From: Pseudomonas argentinensis
GTDB taxonomy: Bacteria > Pseudomonadota > Gammaproteobacteria > Pseudomonadales > Pseudomonadaceae
Direction of reading: 5' to 3'
Length of the DNA stretch: 64,000 nucleotides
Assembly: GCF_001839655.2 (NCBI RefSeq)
Contig: NZ_CP056087.1
Location: forward strand, 434,001-498,000
The notes under the pieces are model-generated. The model saw nothing but the letters and a program-made list of their open reading frames with translations. It was not told where the DNA came from and did not search any database. The position numbers were made by a program, and so were the translations under genes. Positions within the stretch are counted from its first letter, which is position 1, and each line of letters begins with the position of its first letter. Below are positions 48,152-56,515 of the stretch, piece by piece.

Positions 48152-49045
48152 ATGAATCGCCAGATCACGCTGCCCGATATCGCCGCACAACGCAGCGCTC
48201 ACTCAACCGCACCCCTCGACTGGGTGGGCATGCGCGGCATCGCCCTGCCGGTGCGGCTGGGCGAGCAGCCGCTGGATGCGCAGGTAGATGCCGGGGTCAG
48301 CCTCGACGACGGGCAGACCCGCGGCATCCACATGTCGCGTCTTTACCTGGCCCTGGCCGCGCTGCAGCGCGAGCCGCTGTCGCCTGCGGTGTTGCGCGAG
48401 GTGCTGGAGGATTTCCTGCACAGCCACCACGGCCTCTCGTACTGCGCCTACCTGGAACTGCGCGGCGACTGGCTGATCGAGCGTCCGGCGCTGGTCAGTC
48501 CGCTTGCCGGTTACAAGGCCTACCCGCTGACCCTCAGGGCTCGCCTCGACCCGGCCGGTTTTCATCTACAGCTGGGCCTGCACCTGGGCTATTCATCGAC
48601 CTGCCCCTGCTCGGCCGCCCTGGCCCGGCAGTTGATCCAGCAGCGCTTCGCCGCTGACTTCGCGGATCGCCCGCTGGATTTCGACGCCCTGCATGCCTGG
48701 CTGGGCGGCCCGGGCATCGTCGCCACGCCCCATAGCCAGCGCAGCGACGCGCACATTCGCGTGCGCCTGCCCGCGGACACCAGCGCCCTGCCCTTCCTGG
48801 CGCTGCTCGATGGCGCCGAAGCCGCCCTGGGCACCGCCGTCCAGACTGCCGTCAAACGTGCTGACGAACAGGCCTTCGCCCTGGCCAACGGCCAGAACCT
48901 GATGTTCTGCGAGGACGCTGCCCGCCGCCTGCACCAGGCGCTGCGGGCGATGCCGGAGATCACCGCCTTCCATATCCAGGTGACCCACGCCGAAAGCCTG
49001 CACGCCCACGATGCAGTGGCTTGTGCCAGCCACGGCTGGTGCTGA
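48152..49045 (+). CDS. folE2: GTP cyclohydrolase FolE2 (type IB)
   Basis: A 297-residue enzyme that makes dihydroneopterin triphosphate, the first step of folate synthesis, and can use metals other than zinc. The catalytic Cys lies in TCPCSAAL (151-154), and the His/Glu ligands are expected in HMSRLYLAL and later segments. ATG 48152 has AGAGG six bases upstream. Divergent from dksA2 with a shared Zur-like box: it replaces zinc-dependent FolE under zinc limitation. Confidence 0.94.
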   Translation: MNRQITLPDIAAQRSAHSTAPLDWVGMRGIALPVRLGEQPLDAQVDAGVSLDDGQTRGIHMSRLYLALAALQREPLSPAVLREVLEDFLHSHHGLSYCAYLELRGDWLIERPALVSPLAGYKAYPLTLRARLDPAGFHLQLGLHLGYSSTCPCSAALARQLIQQRFAADFADRPLDFDALHAWLGGPGIVATPHSQRSDAHIRVRLPADTSALPFLALLDGAEAALGTAVQTAVKRADEQAFALANGQNLMFCEDAARRLHQALRAMPEITAFHIQVTHAESLHAHDAVACASHGWC

Positions 49046-49251
49046 GACCGGCGACGCCCATGGGATAAACGGAGCGGTGCGTCATCCTGGCGGCATCGAT
49101 AGCCGCCGCTGCCGTCGGCTTCGGGCGTCACTCGGCCCCGTCACCTGCCTGTAAAGCCCTCTCCAATTGCCCACTTTTCAGGCTGCTCAACCCTCCAGGC
49201 AGGCCGTCAAGGCACCGTCGTGCCTGGGATTCGGCAAGGTTTGCATATTCT

Positions 49252-49273
49252 GTATTCTGGTATACCATAATAC
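49252..49273. promoter_or_regulatory. TGGTATACCA operator, copy 1 (DUF1185 operon)
   Basis: A 22-base palindrome: perfect core TGGTATACCA (49258-49267) with outer GTATT / AATAC arms and one mismatched pair between. It lies 28 bases before the DUF1185 ATG. A copy with 19 of 22 identical bases is at 63251-63272. The FCD-type GntR regulator encoded at 55035 in this operon is the likely binder. Confidence 0.75.
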
Positions 49274-49300
49274 CCAACACCAACCAGCCGAGGAGCTGCC

Positions 49301-49891
49301 ATGAGTTTCGAGATTCGCAAGATCGTCAGCTACATAGAAGAAACCCTGATCGAAGGCGGCAAGGCGACCGACAAGCCGGTCACCATGGTCGGCCTGGCCG
49401 TGGTGATCAGGAACCCGTGGATCGGCAACGGCTTTGTCGAAGACCTCAAGCCGCAGATCAAGGCCAACTGCTCCGCACTGGGCGAGCTGATGGTCGCGCG
49501 CCTGACCGCTGCCATCGGCGGCGCCGACAGGATCGAAGCCTACGGCAAGGCTGCCGTGGTCGGTGCCGATGGCGAAATCGAACATGCTTCGGCGGTTATC
49601 CACACCCTGCGTTTCGGCAACCACTACCGCGAGGCGGTGCAGGCCAAGAGCTACCTGTCGTTCACCAACAAGCGTGGCGGCCCGGGCACTTCGATCCAGA
49701 TCCCGATGATGCACAAGGACGACGAAGGCCTGCGTTCGCACTACATCACCCTGGAGATGCAGATCGAAGACGCCCCGCGCGCCGACGAGATCGTCGTGGT
49801 ACTGGGCGCTGCCAACGGTGGCCGTCTGCACCCGCGTATCGGCAACCGCTACATCGATCTGGAAGAACTGGCGGCCGAGAAGGCGCGGTAA
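49301..49891 (+). CDS. DUF1185 (AA_synth) family protein
   Basis: A 196-residue soluble protein of DUF1185, labelled amino acid synthesis family in databases without firm evidence. Conserved-looking segments are VVIRNPWIGNGFVEDLKPQI, IEAYGKAAVVGADGEIEHAS and RFGNHYREAV. It has no recognisable cofactor motif. First gene of the TGGTATACCA-controlled operon, followed 13 bases later by a hydrolase. Its constant company of hydrolases, ALDHs and flavin enzymes suggests a catabolic rather than biosynthetic role here. Confidence 0.82.
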   Translation: MSFEIRKIVSYIEETLIEGGKATDKPVTMVGLAVVIRNPWIGNGFVEDLKPQIKANCSALGELMVARLTAAIGGADRIEAYGKAAVVGADGEIEHASAVIHTLRFGNHYREAVQAKSYLSFTNKRGGPGTSIQIPMMHKDDEGLRSHYITLEMQIEDAPRADEIVVVLGAANGGRLHPRIGNRYIDLEELAAEKAR

Positions 49892-49904
49892 TCGGGAGCA
49901 GGCC

Positions 49905-50738
49905 ATGATTCGGCACCTCGCTGAACGTACCCCCGCCGGCACCAGTTACCGGGTGATCGGCCAGGGCCAACCCGTGGTATTGATCCACGGCGTGGGCCTG
50001 AACAAAGACATGTGGGGCGGCCAGGTCGTCGGCCTGGCCCAGCATTTCCAGGTCATCGTCTACGACATGCTCGGCCATGGCGACAGCCCGCGCCCGGCCG
50101 TGGACACCGACCTGGCCGGTTACGCCGACCAGCTGCGCGAACTGCTCGACCACCTTGGCCTGGCGCAGGCCATGGTGATCGGTTTCTCCATGGGCGGCCT
50201 GGTGGCTCGTGCCTTCGCGCTGCATTACCCGCAGCGCATCGCCGCCCTGGTGGTGCTCAACAGCGTGTTCAACCGCAGCCCCGAGCAGCGCGCCGGGGTC
50301 ATCGAGCGTACTGCCCAGGCCGCCGAACATGGCCCGGACGCCAACGCCGAAGCGGCGCTGTCGCGCTGGTTCAGCCGTGAGTACCAGGCCGCCAACCCCG
50401 CGCAGATCGCCGCCATTCGCCAGACCCTGGCCGGCAACGATGCCCAGGGTTACCTGACCACCTATACGCTGTTCGCCACCCAGGACATGTACCGCGCCGA
50501 CGACCTGGCCGAGATCCAGGTGCCCACGCTGATCGCCACTGGCGAACTGGACCCGGGCTCGACGCCGCAGATGGCCAAACAGCTGGCGCAGCGCATCGCG
50601 GGCGCGCGCGCTGTGGTGCTGGCCGAGCAACGGCATATGATGCCGGTAGAATCGCCGCGCCTGGTCAACCAGATGCTGCTGGAGTTTCTCGAGCAAGCCT
50701 GCCAGCTGCAAGACACCGCCAAGGGGATCGTCGCATGA
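49905..50738 (+). CDS. alpha/beta hydrolase (enol-lactonase / RutD-like)
   Basis: A 277-residue serine hydrolase: oxyanion HGVGLNKDMW, nucleophile Ser in IGFSMGGLVARA, acid Asp in TGELDPGS, and His in AEQRHMMPVESP. The family includes 3-oxoadipate enol-lactonases and carbamate/peracid hydrolases such as RutD. RBS GGGAG precedes ATG 49905. The stop overlaps the next ALDH start as ATGA. Probably hydrolyses a ring-opening or ester/amide intermediate of the pathway. Confidence 0.87.
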   Translation: MIRHLAERTPAGTSYRVIGQGQPVVLIHGVGLNKDMWGGQVVGLAQHFQVIVYDMLGHGDSPRPAVDTDLAGYADQLRELLDHLGLAQAMVIGFSMGGLVARAFALHYPQRIAALVVLNSVFNRSPEQRAGVIERTAQAAEHGPDANAEAALSRWFSREYQAANPAQIAAIRQTLAGNDAQGYLTTYTLFATQDMYRADDLAEIQVPTLIATGELDPGSTPQMAKQLAQRIAGARAVVLAEQRHMMPVESPRLVNQMLLEFLEQACQLQDTAKGIVA

Positions 50739-52216
50739 CACTCACACGCTATCAGATGTGCATTGACGGCCAGTGGGTCGACGCACAATCGGGCAACACC
50801 TTCGAAAGCCTCGACCCGGCTCGTGCGCAAGCCTGGGCCGTGCTCCCGGATGCCGGCGCCGAGGATGTCGAGCGCGCCGTGCAAGCCGCCCAGGCGGCCT
50901 TCGACAACCCGGCCTGGCGCGGCCTCAGCGCCACTGCGCGGGGCAAACTGCTGCGTCGCCTGGGTGACCTGATCGCCGACAACAAGGAAGCCCTGGCCCA
51001 GCTGGAGAGCCGCGACAACGGCAAGCTGATCCGCGAAACCCGCGGCCAGGTCGGCTACCTGCCGGAGTTCTTCCACTACACCGCGGGCCTGGCCGACAAG
51101 CTCGAAGGCGGCACCCTGCCCCTCGACAAGCCGGACATGTTCGCCTACACCACCCACGAGCCGATTGGCGTGGTGGCCGGGATCATCCCCTGGAACAGCC
51201 CGCTGTACCTGACCGCGATCAAGCTCGCCCCGGCCCTGGCCGCCGGCAACACCATCGTGCTCAAGCCGTCGGAACATGCCTCGGCGACCATTCTTGAACT
51301 GGCCCGACTGGCGCTGGAAGCGGGCTTTCCCGCCGGCGTGGTCAACGTGGTCACCGGCTACGGCCCGACCACCGGCGCGGCGCTGACCAGCCACCCGCTG
51401 GTGCGCAAGATCGCCTTCACCGGCGGCGCGGCCACTGCCCGCCATGTGGTGCGCGCCAGCGCCGAGAACTTCGCCAAGCTGTCGCTGGAGCTGGGCGGCA
51501 AGTCGCCGAACATCATCTTCGCCGATGCCGACCTGGACAGCGCCGTGAATGGTGTGGTCGCCGGCATCTATGCCGCCTCCGGGCAGAGCTGCGTGGCCGG
51601 CTCGCGCCTGCTGGTGCAGGACAGCATCTACGACGCGTTCGTCGAGCGCCTGGTCGAGCGCGCCATGTGCATCCGCATCGGCAACCCGCAGGACGACGCC
51701 AGCGAGATGGGCCCCATGGCCACTGCCCAGCAACTGGCGGTGGTCGAAGGCCTGGTCGCCACAGCCGTGGCCGAAGGTGCGAAACTGCGCCTGGGTGGCA
51801 AACGGCCGCAGATCGACGGTGAAGGCTGGTACTACGAGCCGACCCTGTTCGAATGCGACCGCCACTCGATGACCATCATGCAGGAAGAGGTCTTCGGCCC
51901 GGTCGCCTCGGTGATTCGTTTCAAGGACGAAGCCGACGCCCTGGCCATGGCCAACGACTCGCAGTTCGGCCTCGCCGCCGGCATCTGGACCCGCGACCTA
52001 GGGCGCGCCCACCGCATGGCCAAAGGCGTGCGCTCGGGCATCATCTGGGTCAACACCTACCGCGCCGTATCGGCCATGGCGCCGATCGGCGGTTTCAAGA
52101 ACAGCGGCTACGGCCGTGAAAGCGGCATCGATTCGGTGCTGGCCTACACCGAGCTGAAAACGGTGTGGATCAACCTGTCGCAAGCGCCCATGCCCGACCC
52201 GTTCGTGATGCGCTGA
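50735..52216 (+). CDS. NAD(P)-dependent aldehyde dehydrogenase
   Basis: A 493-residue ALDH. The catalytic Cys is in ASGQSCVAGSR, the general-base Glu in LSLELGGKSPN, and the cofactor site in IIPWNSPLYLTAIKLAPALA. The Trp-Asn substitution in PWNSP (rather than PWNFP) marks a particular subgroup. It overlaps the hydrolase by 4 bases. It oxidises an aldehyde produced in the pathway; the substrate is not evident. Confidence 0.9.
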   Translation: MTLTRYQMCIDGQWVDAQSGNTFESLDPARAQAWAVLPDAGAEDVERAVQAAQAAFDNPAWRGLSATARGKLLRRLGDLIADNKEALAQLESRDNGKLIRETRGQVGYLPEFFHYTAGLADKLEGGTLPLDKPDMFAYTTHEPIGVVAGIIPWNSPLYLTAIKLAPALAAGNTIVLKPSEHASATILELARLALEAGFPAGVVNVVTGYGPTTGAALTSHPLVRKIAFTGGAATARHVVRASAENFAKLSLELGGKSPNIIFADADLDSAVNGVVAGIYAASGQSCVAGSRLLVQDSIYDAFVERLVERAMCIRIGNPQDDASEMGPMATAQQLAVVEGLVATAVAEGAKLRLGGKRPQIDGEGWYYEPTLFECDRHSMTIMQEEVFGPVASVIRFKDEADALAMANDSQFGLAAGIWTRDLGRAHRMAKGVRSGIIWVNTYRAVSAMAPIGGFKNSGYGRESGIDSVLAYTELKTVWINLSQAPMPDPFVMR

Positions 52217-52236
52217 GCGCATCGAGGAAAAGCAAA

Positions 52237-52722
52237 ATGATCGAACCCGGACTCTACAAATCCGTCATGGCCGCCTTCCCTTCCGGGGTGACCATCGTCA
52301 CCACCCTGGGCCCCGATGGCGGCATCGTCGGCATCACCGCCAGCGCCTTCAGCGCGCTGTCCATCGACCCGGCGCTGGTGCTGTTCTGCCCCAACTACAG
52401 CTCCGATTCCTACCCGGTGCTGCGCGACAGCAAGCGCTTCGCCATCCACCTGCTGTCCGCCGAGCAGCAGAAGGAAGCCTACGCCTTCGCCGGCAAGGGC
52501 AAGGACAAGGCTGCCGGTATCGACTGGACGCTCAGCGCGCTGGGCAACCCGCTGCTCAATAACGCCGCGGCGATCATCGAGTGCGAGCTGTGGCGCGAAT
52601 ACGAGGGTGGCGACCACGCCATCATGGTCGGCGCGGTGAAGAACCTGATCCTGCCCGAAGTTGCCCCGGTGCCGATGATCTATCACCGCGGCAAGCTCGG
52701 CGCTTTGCCGGCGTTCGCCTGA
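52237..52722 (+). CDS. flavin reductase (HpaC-like), two-component monooxygenase partner
   Basis: A 161-residue split-barrel flavin reductase that supplies reduced FMN or FAD to a separate oxygenase. Motifs are FPSGVTIVTT, GITASAFSALSIDPALVLFC and FAIHLLSAEQ. The C-terminal AIMVGAVKNL and LIYHRGKL-like MIYHRGKLGAL are typical. No oxygenase component is in the window, so it should lie beyond the right edge near ribBA or elsewhere. Start 52237, 20 bases after the ALDH stop. Confidence 0.9.
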   Translation: MIEPGLYKSVMAAFPSGVTIVTTLGPDGGIVGITASAFSALSIDPALVLFCPNYSSDSYPVLRDSKRFAIHLLSAEQQKEAYAFAGKGKDKAAGIDWTLSALGNPLLNNAAAIIECELWREYEGGDHAIMVGAVKNLILPEVAPVPMIYHRGKLGALPAFA

Positions 52723-52732
52723 GCGACGCCTT

Positions 52733-52831
52733 GTAGGGTGGACGACGCTTCACCCGTCCACCGTCCACCGTCCAGCAATCGCGCGATGGTGGACAAAAAA
52801 AGCGCTGACTGCGCGTCCCGGTCCACCCTAC
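52733..52831. repeat. 99-bp element with 11-bp terminal inverted repeats
   Basis: GTAGGGTGGAC at 52733 and GTCCACCCTAC at 52821 are perfect inverted ends. Inside are three tandem ACCGTCC-type units (52755-52773). It resembles short Pseudomonas intergenic repeats of the TAGGGTGGA type and interrupts the operon between the flavin reductase and the second ALDH. Confidence 0.72.
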
Positions 52832-52909
52832 GAGCTGCCGGCATTGCCTGAGCGAGCTGACCATCGGCTGCCACGGGCGGATGGTCGATGCGCTGCACAT
52901 CCTTTCTTT

Positions 52910-52946
52910 GGCCGTGCTCACCCACCCTCGGGCACGGCCTGTTTTC
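52910..52946 (+). terminator. terminator-like hairpin just before gabD
   Basis: A perfect 8-bp stem GGCCGTGC / GCACGGCC with a 14-base loop is followed by TGTTTTCTTCC. It ends 14 bases before the gabD ATG and touches its RBS. It could attenuate transcription into the distal genes or end an independent upstream transcript. Confidence 0.6.
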
Positions 52947-52959
52947 TTCCGGAGCCACC

Positions 52960-54411
52960 ATGACGCCTGAAGCCTCGCGCCTGTTTCGCCAGCACGCCTA
53001 CCTCGACGGCCAGTGGCTGGCTGCCGATGAGGGCGCCACCCAAGCCATCTTCAACCCCGCCACTGGCGAGGAAATCGGCCGCGTGCCCGAGATGGGCGGC
53101 GCCGAAGCGCAACGCGCCATCGTCGCCGCCAATGCCGCCTGGCCGGCCTGGCGGGCACGTACTGCCAAGGAGCGCAGCGCCATTCTCAAGCGCTGGCACG
53201 CGCTGATGCTGGAAAACGCCGACGCGCTGGCCGAAATCCTCACCCTCGAGCAAGGCAAGCCGCTGGCCGAAGCCAAGGGGGAGATTGTCTATGCCGCCAG
53301 CTTTATCGAGTGGTTCGCCGAGGAGGCCAAGCGCATCTACGGCAACACCATTCCCAGCCACAAGCCCGATGCGCGCATCGTGGTGACCAAGGAGCCGATT
53401 GGTGTGGTCGCCGCGATCACGCCGTGGAATTTCCCGGCGGCGATGATCACCCGCAAGGTCGGCCCGGCCCTGGCCGCCGGCTGCCCGTGCATCGTCAAGC
53501 CGGCTCCGGAAACGCCGTTCTCGGCCCTGGCCCTGGCCGCGCTGGCCGAAGAAGCCGGGCTGCCCCCAGGCCTGCTCAACGTGATCACCGGCGATGCGCT
53601 GGCCATCGGCAACGCGCTGTGCGCCAGCGCCGAGGTGCGCAAGCTGTCGTTCACCGGCTCCACGCCGATCGGCAAGCTGCTGATGCAACAGTGCGCCAGC
53701 ACCCTGAAGAAGGTCTCGCTGGAACTGGGCGGCAACGCACCGTTCATCGTCTTCGATGACGCCGACCTGGAGCGTGCGGTCGACGGCGCCATGCTCGCCA
53801 AGTACCGCAACGCCGGGCAGACCTGCGTATGCGTGAACCGCTTTCTGGTGCAGGGCGGCATCCACGATGCCTTCGTCGCCCGCCTGGCCGAGCATGTAGC
53901 CGAGCTGAAGGTCGCCGATGGTTTTACCGAAGGCGCGCAACAAGGCCCGCTGATCAACAGCCGGGCCGTAGCCAAGGTCGCCGATCACGTCGCCGATGCC
54001 CTCGGCAAAGGCGCCCGGCTGGTGTGCGGCGGCGAGCGCCACGCCCTCGGCCACGGCTTCTACCAGCCCACCGTGCTGAGCGAGGTGACTACCGATATGA
54101 AGGTCGCCCGCGACGAAACCTTCGGCCCCCTGGCGGCGGTGTTTCGCTTCAGCGACGAGGCCGAGGCGATCCGCATGGCCAACGACACCGAGTTCGGCCT
54201 GGCCGCCTACTGCTACACCCGCGACCTGGGCCGCGCCTGGCGGATGAGCGAGGCGCTGGAATATGGCATGGTCGGCATCAACGAAGGGCTGATCTCCACC
54301 GAAGTGGCGCCCTTCGGCGGCATCAAGTCGTCCGGCCTGGGCCGCGAAGGCTCCCACTACGGCATCGACGATTACCTAGAAATCAAATACACCCTGATGG
54401 GTGGGCTGTAA
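52960..54411 (+). CDS. NAD(P)-dependent succinate-semialdehyde dehydrogenase (GabD family)
   Basis: A 483-residue ALDH of the succinate/glutarate-semialdehyde dehydrogenase family. The catalytic Cys is in NAGQTCVCVNRF (with a second Cys two residues on, as in GabD), the Glu in SLELGGNAPF, and the cofactor region in ITPWNFPAAMITRKVGPALA. The end GGIKSSGLGREGSHYGIDDYLEIK is typical. RBS GGAG precedes ATG 52960. It would feed a C4 or C5 semialdehyde into the TCA cycle. Confidence 0.9.
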   Translation: MTPEASRLFRQHAYLDGQWLAADEGATQAIFNPATGEEIGRVPEMGGAEAQRAIVAANAAWPAWRARTAKERSAILKRWHALMLENADALAEILTLEQGKPLAEAKGEIVYAASFIEWFAEEAKRIYGNTIPSHKPDARIVVTKEPIGVVAAITPWNFPAAMITRKVGPALAAGCPCIVKPAPETPFSALALAALAEEAGLPPGLLNVITGDALAIGNALCASAEVRKLSFTGSTPIGKLLMQQCASTLKKVSLELGGNAPFIVFDDADLERAVDGAMLAKYRNAGQTCVCVNRFLVQGGIHDAFVARLAEHVAELKVADGFTEGAQQGPLINSRAVAKVADHVADALGKGARLVCGGERHALGHGFYQPTVLSEVTTDMKVARDETFGPLAAVFRFSDEAEAIRMANDTEFGLAAYCYTRDLGRAWRMSEALEYGMVGINEGLISTEVAPFGGIKSSGLGREGSHYGIDDYLEIKYTLMGGL

Positions 54412-54426
54412 GGACAGGCGACTATG

Positions 54427-54546
54427 TGGCGGAAGCAGCCGCAAGCTGCAAGCCCCAAGCTACAAGTTAGAAGCAGTCCGCAGTGCTCTAGCTTCTTCTT
54501 GCAGCTTGAGGCTTGCGGCTTGAAGCTCGATGTCCGCTTCTGCCTT
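54427..54546. repeat. palindromic element, copy C (core only)
   Basis: The 120-base core begins TGGCGGAAGCAGCCGCAAGC and ends GTCCGCTTCTGCCTT, very like copy B, but without outer terminal repeats. It sits between gabD and the CMD-family gene in the middle of the presumed operon, 15 bases after the gabD stop. Confidence 0.82.
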
Positions 54547-54582
54547 CCAACAGCCGCATTGCCAGCCGACAGGAGAACCGAC

Positions 54583-54981
54583 ATGAGCAACGACAAGTAC
54601 GAAAAGGGCCTGAAGATCCGCACCCAGGTGCTGGGCGAGGCCTACGTGAAGCGCTCGGTGGAGAACGCCGACGACTTCAACCGCCCGCTGCAGGAGCTGG
54701 TCACCGAATACTGCTGGGGGCACGTGTGGGGCCGGGAAGGCTTATCGATGCAGGAACGCAGCATGATAAACTTGGCAATGATTTCCGCGCTCAATCGCCC
54801 GCACGAACTGAAGCTGCACATTCGCGGCGCCCTGCGTAACGGCCTCAGCCGTGAGCAGATCCGCGAGATTCTGCTGCAGGTCGGCATCTACTGTGGCGTG
54901 CCTGCCGCGGTCGACAGCTTCCGCATCGCCCGTGAAGCCTTTGCCGAAGCGGATGCCGAGCAGCAGCAACCCGAGGCATAA
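54583..54981 (+). CDS. carboxymuconolactone decarboxylase (CMD) family protein
   Basis: A 132-residue CMD-fold protein. The core is EYCWGHVWGREGLSMQERSM, then INLAMISALNRPHELKLHI, then GLSREQIREILLQVGIYCGV and PAAVDSFR, as in PcaC-type gamma-carboxymuconolactone decarboxylases. The redox CxxC of AhpD is absent, so a decarboxylase or isomerase-like role is likelier. RBS AGGAG precedes the ATG. It lies between gabD and the GntR gene in the catabolic operon. Confidence 0.88.
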   Translation: MSNDKYEKGLKIRTQVLGEAYVKRSVENADDFNRPLQELVTEYCWGHVWGREGLSMQERSMINLAMISALNRPHELKLHIRGALRNGLSREQIREILLQVGIYCGVPAAVDSFRIAREAFAEADAEQQQPEA

Positions 54982-55034
54982 GCGGCCACGGCAATGCGAT
55001 GAGTGCGCCCATACCTATAACGCGAGCACCAACC

Positions 55035-55784
55035 ATGAAACGCCAGCCGATCGACGACAGCTTCAAGGTCAACCGCAATCCCGTGACCCTGCGGGAAATC
55101 GTTCTGGACAAGCTGCGCAGCGCCATCATGAACTTCCAGCTGCTGCCCGGCGACCGCCTGGTGGAGCGCGACCTCTGTGATCGCCTGGGCGTCAGCCGCA
55201 CTTCGGTGCGCGAGGCGCTGCGTCACCTGGAGTCCGAAGGCCTGGTGGAATTCGCCGACGCCAAGGGCCCGCGGGTGGCGATCATCACCCTGGAAGATGC
55301 CTGCGACCTCTACGAGCTGCGCTGCGCCCTGGAAGGCATGATCGTCCAGCTGTTCACCCTGCGCGCCCGCGCCAAGGACATCCGCGCCCTGGAACGCGCC
55401 CTGGAGAACAACCGCCAGACCCTCGAACAGGGCGAACTGCCGGACGTGCTGGAGTCGGTGCAGGAGTTCTACAACGTGCTGCTCGAAGGCTGCGGCAATG
55501 AAGCAGCGGCCACCCAGCTGCGCCAGCTGCAGGCGCGTATCAGCTACCTGCGCGCCACCTCGGTGTCGCAGAGCAACCGCCGCAGCACCAGCAACCAGGA
55601 AATGGAGCGCATGGTCGAGGCGATCAAGAGCGGCGACCCGATCGCCGCCCACCAGGCCTCGGTGGATCACGTGCGCGCCGCGGCCAAGGTCGCCCTGGAG
55701 TACCTGGAAGCCAAGCAGGAAGGCGCCAAGGCCCGCGATATCGTCGCGCCCATCGGCCTCAAAGACCCGCGCATCGGACGCTGA
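55035..55784 (+). CDS. FCD-type GntR regulator of the catabolic operon
   Basis: A 249-residue FadR-family regulator. The N-terminal winged HTH covers about residues 17-80 (LPGDRLVERDLCDRLGVSRT, then SVREALRHLESEGLVE), followed by an all-helical FCD effector domain (LYELRCALEGMIVQLFTLRA; final His in VDHVRAAA). ATG 54999 is an alternative start 12 codons upstream. It ends the operon that begins with the TGGTATACCA palindrome and is its probable repressor; the copy at 63251 would extend its regulon. Confidence 0.88.
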   Translation: MKRQPIDDSFKVNRNPVTLREIVLDKLRSAIMNFQLLPGDRLVERDLCDRLGVSRTSVREALRHLESEGLVEFADAKGPRVAIITLEDACDLYELRCALEGMIVQLFTLRARAKDIRALERALENNRQTLEQGELPDVLESVQEFYNVLLEGCGNEAAATQLRQLQARISYLRATSVSQSNRRSTSNQEMERMVEAIKSGDPIAAHQASVDHVRAAAKVALEYLEAKQEGAKARDIVAPIGLKDPRIGR

Positions 55785-55789
55785 CCGCC

Positions 55790-56353
55790 ATGCCCAGCCC
55801 GCGCTTCTGTACCCAATGCGGCAGCGCGACGCTGGAGCGCCGCCGCCCGGCCGGCGATGACCATCACCGCCTGGTGTGCAGCGGCTGCGGGCATATTCAC
55901 TACGAAAACCCGAAGATCATCACCGGCTGCATCATCGAGCAGGACGGTCGCTACCTGCTCTGCCAGCGCGCCATCGCCCCGCGTATCGGTACCTGGACGC
56001 TGCCCGCCGGCTTCATGGAAAACGGCGAGACCACCGAGGAAGCGGCCCTGCGCGAAGTGCGCGAGGAAGCCGGCGTGGTGGCGGAAATCACCTGCCCCTA
56101 TTCGATCTTCAGCGTGCCCTCGATCAGCGAGGTGTACCTGATCTTCCGCGCCAGGCTGCTGCACGACACCGGCCACTTCGGCAGCGAAACCTCGGCCCGC
56201 CGCTTCTTCGCCCCCGAGGACATCCCCTGGGAGCAGATCTACTACCCGGCCATCCGGCAGATCCTGGAGCGCTACATCGCCGAGCGCGAGACCGGCAGCT
56301 ACGGCATCTACATGGGCAGCGACGATACCGGCAAGGTGCATTTCATTCGCTAG
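55790..56353 (+). CDS. Nudix hydrolase with N-terminal zinc ribbon
   Basis: A 187-residue protein with a zinc ribbon (CTQCGS ... CSGCGHIHY) like that of NADH pyrophosphatase NudC, then a full Nudix box (GFMENGE ... REVREEAG, about residues 75-97) that binds Mg for hydrolysis of nucleoside diphosphate-X substrates. The start is 5 bases after the GntR stop, so it is in the same transcript. A role in NAD(H) or flavin-nucleotide turnover for the pathway is only a guess. Confidence 0.87.
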   Translation: MPSPRFCTQCGSATLERRRPAGDDHHRLVCSGCGHIHYENPKIITGCIIEQDGRYLLCQRAIAPRIGTWTLPAGFMENGETTEEAALREVREEAGVVAEITCPYSIFSVPSISEVYLIFRARLLHDTGHFGSETSARRFFAPEDIPWEQIYYPAIRQILERYIAERETGSYGIYMGSDDTGKVHFIR

Positions 56354-56370
56354 CGTGTTGTACCGCTAAG

Positions 56371-56490
56371 TGGCGGAAGCAGCCGCAAGCTGCAAGCTCC
56401 AAGCTACAGGTTAAAAGCAGTCCGCAGTGCTCTCTCTGGTTCTTGCAGCTTGAGGCTTGCGGCTTGAAGCTCAATGTCCGCTTCTGCCTT
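56371..56490. repeat. palindromic element, copy D (core only)
   Basis: The 120-base core begins TGGCGGAAGCAGCCGCAAGC and ends TGTCCGCTTCTGCCTT. The middle (CTCTCTGGTTC) differs from copies A-C. No outer terminal repeats. It sits between the Nudix stop and the converging EamA gene. Confidence 0.82.
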
Positions 56491-56515
56491 ACGGCAGCCT
56501 TCCCAACCGCACCAA

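Noticed and set aside
54424..54582. An N-terminal extension of the CMD-family protein through the repeat (frame open from 54424)
   Set aside because: The extension is entirely repeat-derived, and the ATG at 54583 has a good AGGAG and begins the family sequence.
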